NCBI GenBank assembly: GCA_965214675.1
Contig: OZ243969.1
Coordinates: 248,001-312,000, forward strand
Reading direction: 5' to 3'
DNA: 64,000 bases
DNA from: WTFY01 sp965214675
Lineage (GTDB): Bacteria > Pseudomonadota > Gammaproteobacteria > UBA4575
Shown here: positions 1 to 6,895 of the stretch, piece by piece
Layout: every line of letters begins with the position of its first letter
How positions within the stretch are numbered: position 1 is the first letter of the stretch
Made by a program: the position numbers and the translations under genes
The notes under the pieces: generated by a model
The model's input: the letters and a program-made list of their open reading frames with translations, nothing else
Databases searched by the model: none
What the model was told of the DNA's origin: nothing

Positions 1-1
1 G

Positions 2-73
2 CTCAGCACATGGGTCAAGGTCAAGCAGAACTGGCAGGATCAGCAGGCTATCGTTTCCCAGTTCAAGTATTAG
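2..73 (+). CDS. era: GTPase Era, C-terminal end (partial)
   Basis: Only the last 23 codons are in the window, ending at TAG 71-73. The reading frame gives WVKVKQNWQDQQ and then a short tail, which matches the end of the KH domain of Era, the GTPase that binds 16S rRNA 3' ends during 30S maturation. The identification is supported by recO following directly, the usual rnc-era-recO order in gammaproteobacteria. The 5' part lies outside the window. Confidence 0.8.
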   Translation, partial: LSTWVKVKQNWQDQQAIVSQFKY

Positions 74-84
74 GGGCAGGCACA

Positions 85-789
85 TTGGCGAATAAAGTAG
101 ATCTACAGCCTGCCTATTGCATGCATGCGAGGTCCTACAGGGAATCCAGCCAGATTGTGGATATGCTGACGCCGGCCCATGGCCTGATTGCCTGTGTGTA
201 CCGGGGGTCGAGAAAGCAGCGTGGTGCCAACAGTATCCTGTTCACCCCGCTATTGATCTCATGGAGTGGAAACGGAGGGCTCTTTACGCTGACCCATATC
301 GAGTCCAGGGCAAGCCGGCATTTCTCCTCACCCGGTACCAGCATCGTAGGCATGTATCTGAATGAATTGGTTCTGAGACTGACACCCAAGTCGAGTCCCA
401 GCCAGGACATTTTTGATTTGTACCAGAGTGTAATCAACGCGCTGGGCGAGGACGGGAAGCCGTGTGAAACCTTGCTGCGTCTATTTGAGGTCAAGTTGCT
501 GGAGCTGACCGGATACGGTCTTTTGCTCGACCGGGAGGCGGACCATGAGACAGAGATTCGCCCGGATGCCGTGTATCGCTACGATGTGGAAACTGGACCT
601 ATGCAGGTCCGCCAGGACCTGGATGTATGGAACGTTGTACGGGGAGCCACCCTGATCGCACTTCAGGCGCCGCTGTCAATGGAAAGCGAGCATATGAGTG
701 CTGCGAAAAGATTCATGCGCGGGGTGATCGATTTTCATCTGGGTAACCATTCCCTGCGCAGCCGTGAAATCTTGCAGTTCATCGCATAG
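85..789 (+). CDS. recO: DNA repair protein RecO
   Basis: RecO works in the RecFOR pathway: it anneals complementary strands and, with RecR, loads RecA onto SSB-coated single-stranded DNA. The 234-residue product opens with the family's N-terminal OB-fold pattern (VDLQPAYCMHARSYRESSQ), followed by a helical C-terminal domain. The open frame extends upstream to an ATG at 10, but that lies inside era. The TTG at 85, 11 bases after the era stop and preceded by GGGGCAGG, fits the family start, so TTG is chosen with moderate certainty. The usual zinc-binding cysteines of some RecO proteins are not evident, as is common in gammaproteobacteria. The gene probably belongs to the era-recO-pdxJ-acpS transcript. 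Confidence 0.88.
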   Translation: MANKVDLQPAYCMHARSYRESSQIVDMLTPAHGLIACVYRGSRKQRGANSILFTPLLISWSGNGGLFTLTHIESRASRHFSSPGTSIVGMYLNELVLRLTPKSSPSQDIFDLYQSVINALGEDGKPCETLLRLFEVKLLELTGYGLLLDREADHETEIRPDAVYRYDVETGPMQVRQDLDVWNVVRGATLIALQAPLSMESEHMSAAKRFMRGVIDFHLGNHSLRSREILQFIA

Positions 790-820
790 ACTCGTCTTAG
801 AACCAACGGATGACAATTTC

Positions 821-1558
821 ATGATGCCAGCTGAATCAAGGGTGCGACTGGGTGTGAATCTTGATCACGTGATGACCATCCGTCAGGCCCGTGGCACGGC
901 CTACCCGGATTGGCAGGAGGCCATCGTCACAGCCGAGCGCGCCGGGGCGGATGGGATCACGATGCATCTGCGTGAAGACCGCCGCCACGTCCAGGACGCC
1001 GATGTATATCTTGCCCGGCGCATAATACAGACAAGTATGAATCTGGAGATGGCAGCTACCGAAGAGATGCGCGACATCGCCCTGGAGGTGGTTCCACAAA
1101 ACTGCTGTATCGTTCCGGAAAAGCGCATGGAACTGACCACGGAAGGCGGCCTTGATGTCATTGCCCATCGGGCGAGAATCAAGGCGCTTGCCACTGCCTT
1201 GCATGAAGCCGGTATCGTTGTTTCCCTGTTCATCGAACCGGATGACGACGTGGTGGAGGCTGCCGCAGAAACGGGTGCCGATGCAGTTGAACTGCATACG
1301 GGCACCTATGCCGAGGCCAGCGCAGATGCCCTGGAAAACGAATTGGACAGGATCCGCAGTGCTGCCCGAAAGGCTTCCTCTCTCGGGCTGATCGTCAATG
1401 CCGGCCACGGCTTGCATTGCGGCAACGTGGGTGCCATTGCCGGCATTGAGAACATGCATGAACTGAACATCGGCCATTCCATCGTCGCCGACGCCCTGTT
1501 CATGGGCCTGGAACAGGCAATCCGGCGAATGCGAGCCGCCATCGATGCAGGCCTTTGA
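821..1558 (+). CDS. pdxJ: Pyridoxine 5'-phosphate synthase
   Basis: PdxJ condenses 3-amino-2-oxopropyl phosphate with 1-deoxy-D-xylulose 5-phosphate to give pyridoxine 5'-phosphate, the last ring-closing step of DXP-dependent vitamin B6 synthesis. The 245-residue protein has the TIM-barrel signatures RLGVNLDHVMTIRQARGT at the N-terminus, GITMHLREDRRH, and VNAGHGLHCGNV and ELNIGHSIVADALFMGL near the C-terminus. The ATG at 821 gives a start matching the family; an in-frame ATG at 764 lies inside recO and is rejected. A DXP-dependent enzyme is consistent with dxr, ispD and ispF elsewhere in the window. The gene ends one base before the acpS start. Confidence 0.95.
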   Translation: MMPAESRVRLGVNLDHVMTIRQARGTAYPDWQEAIVTAERAGADGITMHLREDRRHVQDADVYLARRIIQTSMNLEMAATEEMRDIALEVVPQNCCIVPEKRMELTTEGGLDVIAHRARIKALATALHEAGIVVSLFIEPDDDVVEAAAETGADAVELHTGTYAEASADALENELDRIRSAARKASSLGLIVNAGHGLHCGNVGAIAGIENMHELNIGHSIVADALFMGLEQAIRRMRAAIDAGL

Positions 1559-1559
1559 C

Positions 1560-1946
1560 ATGAAACTGATTGGCACAGGAGTCGATATTGTAGATAACCG
1601 GCGGATCAGGAGAATCCATGGCCGATACCCCGAGGCCTTCGTAAAAAGGATTTTGCATGCCAACGAACTCGAGGAATTTTCTGTCAATCCCGACAAGGTC
1701 CTGTATTTGGCGAGCCGTTTTTCTGTCAAGGAAGCCATCTCGAAGGCGTTCGGACTTGGAATGCGTGGCAAGATGTCATGGAAGAATATCTGTATCACCC
1801 ATGACTCCCTCGGCAAGCCGGTGCCAGACTTCGAGGAGTCCCTGCGCAGCTATCTCGGAGTGGATGCGCTGCAGGTGTCTGTTAGTATTTCACATGAGCA
1901 GCATTACACGATTGCCTATGCCATCGCTTTTGGTAAAAGCCCATGA
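1560..1946 (+). CDS. acpS: Holo-[acyl-carrier-protein] synthase
   Basis: AcpS transfers the 4'-phosphopantetheine arm from coenzyme A to apo-ACP, activating it for fatty acid and lipid A synthesis. The 128-residue protein shows the two family motifs: GTGVDIVDNRRI at the N-terminus, whose Asp binds Mg2+, and the ASRFSVKEAISKAFG motif with the catalytic Glu/Lys pair near residue 60. The ATG at 1560 follows the pdxJ stop by one base, and the stop overlaps the cysM start by four bases (ATGA), so translational coupling on both sides is likely. Confidence 0.94.
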   Translation: MKLIGTGVDIVDNRRIRRIHGRYPEAFVKRILHANELEEFSVNPDKVLYLASRFSVKEAISKAFGLGMRGKMSWKNICITHDSLGKPVPDFEESLRSYLGVDALQVSVSISHEQHYTIAYAIAFGKSP

Positions 1947-2848
1947 ACATATCTACGCTTGAAAAATTTGTCGGCAACACTCCGCTGGTTCGCCTGCAAC
2001 GACTGCCAGGGGAGACCTCCAACAGGATTCTTGCCAAGCTCGAGGGCAACAATCCAGCCGGCTCGGTCAAGGACCGCCCGGCACTGAGCATGATTGTCGA
2101 AGCCGAGCGCCGCGGTGAAATCAAACCCGGCGACCACCTGATTGAAGCAACGAGCGGGAACACCGGGATCGCCCTGGCCATGGTCGCTGCGATGAAGGGG
2201 TACCGAATGAAGCTGATCATGCCGGAGAATATGAGCCTCGAGCGCCGTGCTTCCATGCAGGCATTCGGAGCCGAGCTGATTCTCGTCACTGTGGAAGAAG
2301 GCATGGAAAAGGCGCGTGATCTCGCCCTGCAGATGCAGGAGCAGGGCAAGGGCAAGGTGCTGGACCAGTTTGCCAATCCCGACAACCCGCTTTCGCACTA
2401 TCGCAGCACAGGGCCCGAGATTCTGGCGGATACGGAAGGCCAGGTGACGCATTTCGTCAGCTCCATGGGGACAACCGGGACGATCATGGGAGTATCAAGA
2501 TACCTCAAGGAAATGAAACCCGAGGTCCAGATCGTCGGAGTCGAGCCCTCCGAGGGTTCCAAGATCCCGGGTATCCGCAAGTGGCCCGAGGCCTATATTC
2601 CCAAGATTTTCGATGCCAGTGCCGTCGACCGAATGATCGAGGTGACGCAGCAGGAGTCCGAGGAGATGATGCGAAGGCTCGGTCGCGAAGAGGGGATATT
2701 TTGCGGAGTCTCATCCGGGGGTGCGGTGGCGGCCGCCTTGAGGATTTCCGAAGAGGTCAGGGACGCGGTGATTGTTACCATCATATGCGACCGTGGGGAC
2801 CGATACCTGTCTACCGGGCTTTTTTCAGCTGACCCTGGAGGGGATTGA
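1943..2848 (+). CDS. cysM: Cysteine synthase B
   Basis: This is a PLP-dependent O-acetylserine sulfhydrylase of 301 residues. It carries the PLP-lysine motif NPAGSVKDRPA near residue 45 and the substrate loop EATSGNTGIALA. It has the phosphate-binding SSMGTTGTIMG segment in the middle of the protein. The short length and the adjacency to acpS point to the CysM type rather than CysK; CysM can also use thiosulfate, a property of the family that was not tested here. The ATG overlaps the acpS stop (ATGA). The exonuclease gene starts four bases downstream. Confidence 0.9.
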   Translation: MNISTLEKFVGNTPLVRLQRLPGETSNRILAKLEGNNPAGSVKDRPALSMIVEAERRGEIKPGDHLIEATSGNTGIALAMVAAMKGYRMKLIMPENMSLERRASMQAFGAELILVTVEEGMEKARDLALQMQEQGKGKVLDQFANPDNPLSHYRSTGPEILADTEGQVTHFVSSMGTTGTIMGVSRYLKEMKPEVQIVGVEPSEGSKIPGIRKWPEAYIPKIFDASAVDRMIEVTQQESEEMMRRLGREEGIFCGVSSGGAVAAALRISEEVRDAVIVTIICDRGDRYLSTGLFSADPGGD

Positions 2849-2851
2849 TCC

Positions 2852-3625
2852 GTGAACGTATTCGCCTTTGATGTTGAATCGGTGCCCGATATCGAGTCCG
2901 GCAGGAAAATCCATGATCTTCAGGGACTGGAGGATCGGGATGTGGTCCGGGCGCTGGAGCAACTGCGGAGCCAGCAGACGGGCAACACGTTCATGCCGCA
3001 TTACCTGCAGCGCATCGTTGCCATATCGGTGGTGCTGAGCGGTGCGGACACCTTCCGGGTGTGGTCTCTGGGGTCGCCTGAATCCGGGGAGAAAGAACTG
3101 CTGGAGCGATTTTTTGCCGGGCTGGAGCAGTACAACCCCACACTGGTTTCCTGGAACGGAAGCGGATTTGACTTGCCGGTTATCCAGTTTCGTGCATTGC
3201 TGCATGGCGTGGATGCACACCATTACTGGCAGACAGGCGATGAGGATACGAGCTTTCGCTACAACAACTACCTCAGTCGTTTCCACTGGCGCCATATTGA
3301 TCTGATGGACGTGCTGGCGGGCTATCAGGCCCGTGCATTTGCCAAGCTTGATCACATCGCAACCATGCTCGGGTTTCCCGGCAAGACAGGTATGGATGGA
3401 AGCAAGGTGTGCGAGGCATGGCTGAATGGTGAGATCAAAGCGATCCGCAATTACTGTGAAACGGATGCGCTCAATACCTACCTGGTCTATCTTTGTTTTG
3501 AAAAGATGCGCGGCAAGCTGTCGCCGGGCATGTTTGGGAAAAAAATCGAACAGGTCAAGGCTTCACTGGCCAAGGCTGGCCAGCCGCACCTGGATGAATT
3601 CCTAAGGCACTGGGCTTCAGGTTAG
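2852..3625 (+). CDS. DEDDy 3'-5' exonuclease (PF10108 type)
   Basis: This is a 257-residue protein of the predicted polymerase-B-like 3'-5' exonuclease family. The three exonuclease motifs are visible: FAFDVESVPDIE (Exo I, Asp/Glu) at residues 4-15, SWNGSGFDLPVIQFRAL (Exo II) near residue 100, and YCETDALNTYL (Exo III, Tyr-x3-Asp) near residue 200. Such proteins are encoded beside cysM or polysaccharide genes in many proteobacteria, and the physiological substrate is unknown to me. The start is GTG, preceded by GGAGGGG. The stop codon overlaps the convergent dapE gene by nine bases. Confidence 0.85.
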   Translation: MNVFAFDVESVPDIESGRKIHDLQGLEDRDVVRALEQLRSQQTGNTFMPHYLQRIVAISVVLSGADTFRVWSLGSPESGEKELLERFFAGLEQYNPTLVSWNGSGFDLPVIQFRALLHGVDAHHYWQTGDEDTSFRYNNYLSRFHWRHIDLMDVLAGYQARAFAKLDHIATMLGFPGKTGMDGSKVCEAWLNGEIKAIRNYCETDALNTYLVYLCFEKMRGKLSPGMFGKKIEQVKASLAKAGQPHLDEFLRHWASG

Positions 3626-4744
3626 AAGCTGCTGCAGCACGGCTTCGTATATTTTTGTCAACTGCTCAAGTTCGGCAAGGCCGATATGCTCGTCTGCCTT
3701 GTGGATGCTTGCATTTACAGGTCCAAGTTCAACCACCTGTGCACCTGTTGGGGCAATAAACCGCCCGTCCGAGGTGCCGCCGCTGGTGGACAGTTTAGGC
3801 CGCATTGCAATGGTGTCCTGTATGGCTTTTTCGCAGGCCTGGACGAGTTCCGCCGGCTCGCAGTAGAACGGGTTCCCTGACAGGTGCCACGCCAGCGTGT
3901 AGTCCAGGGCATGGCGGTCCAGTATCTCCTTGATTCGGGCCTGGATCTCATCCGCCGTCGTTTCTGTCGAAAATCGCACGTTCAAATCGACGTCCAATTG
4001 CCCGGGAATGACGTTGCCGGCCCCCGTTCCTGCATGGACATTGGATACTTGCAGGGAAGTGGCCGGGAAATGTTCGTTGCCTGAGTCCCAGCGGGTGGCA
4101 ATCAGTCCGGCCAGGGCCGGCGCAAATTCGTGAATCGGGTTTTTGGCGGACTGGGGGTAGGCAACATGACCCTGTATGCCATTCACTTTCAGTGTCGCGG
4201 ACAAGGACCCGCGTCGCCCGATTTTCAGGGTGTCCCCTGCCGTCTCCGAGCTGCTCGGCTCGCCAACAATGCACCAGTCAATGACTTCATTGCGCGCCGC
4301 CAGACGTTCGATGACCTTTACGGTACCGTCCACAGCGGGCCCCTCCTCGTCACTGGTCAGCAAAAGCGCGATGGACCCCGCATGATCAGGGTGGGCATGT
4401 ATAAAGTTTTCGCAGGCTACCGTCATCGCCGCAATACTGGATTTCATGTCGGCAGCGCCGCGCCCGTAAAGACAGCGGTCACGAACGACGGGCTCAAACG
4501 GCGGTGAGTTCCAGCGTGCTTCAGGGCCCGGGGGTACGACGTCGGTGTGTCCGGCAAATGCCAGCAGCGGCGGCTTGCTTCCGCGGCGCAGCCAAAGATT
4601 GCTGACCTGGCCAGAATCCATCCTCTCGGCCTCAAATCCGCAGGCCTTGAGACGGTCACCGATCAGGGTCTGGCAGCCGCAGTCTTCTGGGGTGACCGAG
4701 GGTTGGCGTATCAGTTCCTTGGCAAGTTCAAGAGCGGCAGACAT
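3617..4744 (-). CDS. dapE: Succinyl-diaminopimelate desuccinylase
   Basis: DapE removes succinate from N-succinyl-LL-diaminopimelate, giving LL-DAP for lysine and peptidoglycan. The 375-residue M20 peptidase-fold protein has the dizinc ligands and catalytic residues in order: AGHTDVVPPG, YGRGAADMKSS, TSDEEGPAVDGT and VGEPS. The C-terminal signature is STSGGTSDGRFI with the final zinc His in ASIHKADEH. It is the last gene of the minus-strand map-glnD-dapC-dapD-dapE series, 57 bases after dapD. Its 3' end overlaps the convergent exonuclease gene. Confidence 0.95.
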   Translation of the reverse strand: MSAALELAKELIRQPSVTPEDCGCQTLIGDRLKACGFEAERMDSGQVSNLWLRRGSKPPLLAFAGHTDVVPPGPEARWNSPPFEPVVRDRCLYGRGAADMKSSIAAMTVACENFIHAHPDHAGSIALLLTSDEEGPAVDGTVKVIERLAARNEVIDWCIVGEPSSSETAGDTLKIGRRGSLSATLKVNGIQGHVAYPQSAKNPIHEFAPALAGLIATRWDSGNEHFPATSLQVSNVHAGTGAGNVIPGQLDVDLNVRFSTETTADEIQARIKEILDRHALDYTLAWHLSGNPFYCEPAELVQACEKAIQDTIAMRPKLSTSGGTSDGRFIAPTGAQVVELGPVNASIHKADEHIGLAELEQLTKIYEAVLQQLLT

Positions 4745-4801
4745 GGCGAAGAATATTATAGGCTGGAGACCCGCATGCAGAGTACATGCCGGCGGTTCGT
4801 C

Positions 4802-5629
4802 TCAGTTCACGCTACGCAACAGCTCGTTGATACCCACCTTGCTGAGGGTTTTTTCATCCACCTGCTTGACGATGACTGCACAGTACAGGCTATGCGTGCC
4901 ATCCTTGGACGGGAGGTTTCCTGATACCACCACAGAGCCTTCCGGAATACGCCCATAGCTGACCATGCCGGTCTCGCGATGATAGATGCGCGTGCTTTTC
5001 CCAATGTATACGCCCATCGATATCACGGAGCCTTTTTCCACGATCACGCCTTCGACGACCTCGGAGCGCGCACCGATGAAACAGTTGTCCTCGATAATCG
5101 TGGGAGCGGCCTGCAGGGGTTCGAGTACGCCACCGATGCCTACTCCCCCGGACAGGTGCACGTTTTTGCCGATTTGCGCACACGAGCCGACCGTGGCCCA
5201 TGTATCCACCATGGTTCCGGAGTCTACATAGGCGCCAATGTTGACGTAGCTCGGCATGAGAACCACATCCGGGGCAATATACGCCCCGTGGCGCGCCATT
5301 GCGGGCGGTACGATTCGTGCCCCCTGCTCGCGGATCGCCGCATCATCCATCTGCGAATACTTGCCGGCTACCTTGTCATAGTACTTGGTAAATCCTGCAT
5401 CAATGACGCGGTTTTCGTGGATCCGGAATGAAAGCAGAACCGCTTTCTTAAGCCATTCATGTACCACCCAGTCGCCGTTCTTTTTTTCTGCAACACGCCG
5501 TTCCCCGCGATCCAGTTGTCCGAGCACATGCTCGACGGCCTCCCGGGTCTTGGCATCCACGGAGGCTGGAGAAATTTCACCTCTGCGCTCAAAGGCCTGT
5601 TCTATCGTTTCCTGACTGGGGTGACTCAT
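4802..5629 (-). CDS. dapD: Tetrahydrodipicolinate N-succinyltransferase
   Basis: DapD uses succinyl-CoA to succinylate tetrahydrodipicolinate, the committed step of the succinylase branch. From the ATG at 5629 (preceded by AAGGAAT) the protein is 275 residues, matching the usual family length; the longer open frame back to 5695 lies inside dapC. An N-terminal helical domain is followed by a left-handed beta-helix with hexapeptide repeats (for example VLMPSYVNIGAYVDSGTMVD and CFIGARSEVVEG). It starts 11 bases after dapC and is followed by dapE. Confidence 0.96.
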   Translation of the reverse strand: MSHPSQETIEQAFERRGEISPASVDAKTREAVEHVLGQLDRGERRVAEKKNGDWVVHEWLKKAVLLSFRIHENRVIDAGFTKYYDKVAGKYSQMDDAAIREQGARIVPPAMARHGAYIAPDVVLMPSYVNIGAYVDSGTMVDTWATVGSCAQIGKNVHLSGGVGIGGVLEPLQAAPTIIEDNCFIGARSEVVEGVIVEKGSVISMGVYIGKSTRIYHRETGMVSYGRIPEGSVVVSGNLPSKDGTHSLYCAVIVKQVDEKTLSKVGINELLRSVN

Positions 5630-5640
5630 AATTCCTTCCT

Positions 5641-6843
5641 TTACCTGGTGATTTCCAGTAAAAAATCCCGAATTCGGCACGCAGCATGCAAGCATTCCTC
5701 TTTCGTTGCAACCAGTGCCATTCGCACGCGCCTGTGGCCCGGGTTGTGTCCCGCCACTGTACGTGCCAGGTAACTGCCGGGCAATGTTAGAATATTTTTC
5801 TTCGAATGAAGTAAGCGGGTGAACTCCTGGTCATCCATTGCCAGCTCCGGCCACAGGTAAAAGCCCGCCTGCGGCAACTCGCAGGGAAGGGTACCTTCAA
5901 GGACCTTTTGCACCGCAACGAATTTTTGCTGGTACAGCGCACGGTTTTTGATCACGTGATCTTCATCCGACCATGCGGCAATGCTAGCCGCCTGCACGGG
6001 CAATGACAGTGTACAGCCATGATAGGTGCGGTACTGCAGGAACCGCTCGATCAGTCGTGCATCGCCTGCGACAAAACCTGAGCGCATCCCGGGCGCGTTG
6101 GAGCGTTTCGACAGGCTGTAGAATGCAAGGCAATTCTGCAGGCTATCGTCCCCGCCACTCTGGCAAGCCTGCAGCAATCCCACCGGCGGTGGGCTGCCCG
6201 GGGGATAGATTTCCGAGTAACACTCATCCGAGGCGATGACGAAATCGTACCGCCTTGAAAATTCAACCAGCTTTTGCAGGGTGGCCTGCGGGGCGAGTTG
6301 TCCTGAAGGGTTGGCCGGTGTACACAGGTACACCAGCTGGACTCGATCCCAGATCGCATCCTTGAGTGCCCACAGGGCAGGGATGTCTCCTGCCACCACC
6401 TCGCCGTCATAGTAGACCGGCTGCGCGCCAGCAAGCAATGCTGCACCTTCATAGATCTGGTAAAAGGGATTCGGGATCAGGACAACGGGGTTCCTTGCAG
6501 GATCGACCATGCATTGCGCACAGGCAAACAGGGCCTCGCGTGTGCCATTGACGGGCAGCACGTTTCTGTCCTCGTGAATGGCATCACCTGGCAGTGCAAA
6601 ACGCTTCGCAAGCCAGCGGGAAAATGTCGAACGCAGGGCCTGTGAGCCACGCGTTGTCGGATACCGGTTTAACTGTATCAGCGTTTCGCTGTAGGCATCC
6701 AGGATACATTGCGGGGTCGCGTGCCGGGGCTCCCCAACGGCTAAAGAAACCCGTGGCATATCCCCCTCGTGGGGATGAGGCTCAATCAGTCGGTTGAGCT
6801 TCTCGAACGGATAGCTCTGCAGCTTTTGCAGGTACGGGTTCAT
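5641..6843 (-). CDS. dapC: Succinyldiaminopimelate transaminase
   Basis: This is a 400-residue class I/II PLP aminotransferase that converts N-succinyl-2-amino-6-ketopimelate to N-succinyl-LL-DAP with glutamate as donor. Visible motifs are the PLP-binding VNGTREALFA and LIPNPFYQIYEG, the ANPSGQ segment, the VIASDECYSEIY motif, and the Schiff-base lysine in FYSLSKRSNAPGMRSGF. The lysine context and the SPEYP-like N-terminus suit the DapC subfamily. The position between glnD and dapD fixes the function. With dapD and dapE the complete succinylase branch is clustered. Confidence 0.93.
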   Translation of the reverse strand: MNPYLQKLQSYPFEKLNRLIEPHPHEGDMPRVSLAVGEPRHATPQCILDAYSETLIQLNRYPTTRGSQALRSTFSRWLAKRFALPGDAIHEDRNVLPVNGTREALFACAQCMVDPARNPVVLIPNPFYQIYEGAALLAGAQPVYYDGEVVAGDIPALWALKDAIWDRVQLVYLCTPANPSGQLAPQATLQKLVEFSRRYDFVIASDECYSEIYPPGSPPPVGLLQACQSGGDDSLQNCLAFYSLSKRSNAPGMRSGFVAGDARLIERFLQYRTYHGCTLSLPVQAASIAAWSDEDHVIKNRALYQQKFVAVQKVLEGTLPCELPQAGFYLWPELAMDDQEFTRLLHSKKNILTLPGSYLARTVAGHNPGHRRVRMALVATKEECLHAACRIRDFLLEITR

Positions 6844-6895
6844 GTCTTTGGTGTGACACCTTGATAGACAGGATCAAATTGCAAGGCGCTTGGTG

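Noticed and set aside
836..1816. 326-codon minus-strand ORF over pdxJ and acpS
   Set aside because: It lies fully opposite two recognised genes and has no family-like sequence; it is a shadow of their codon bias.
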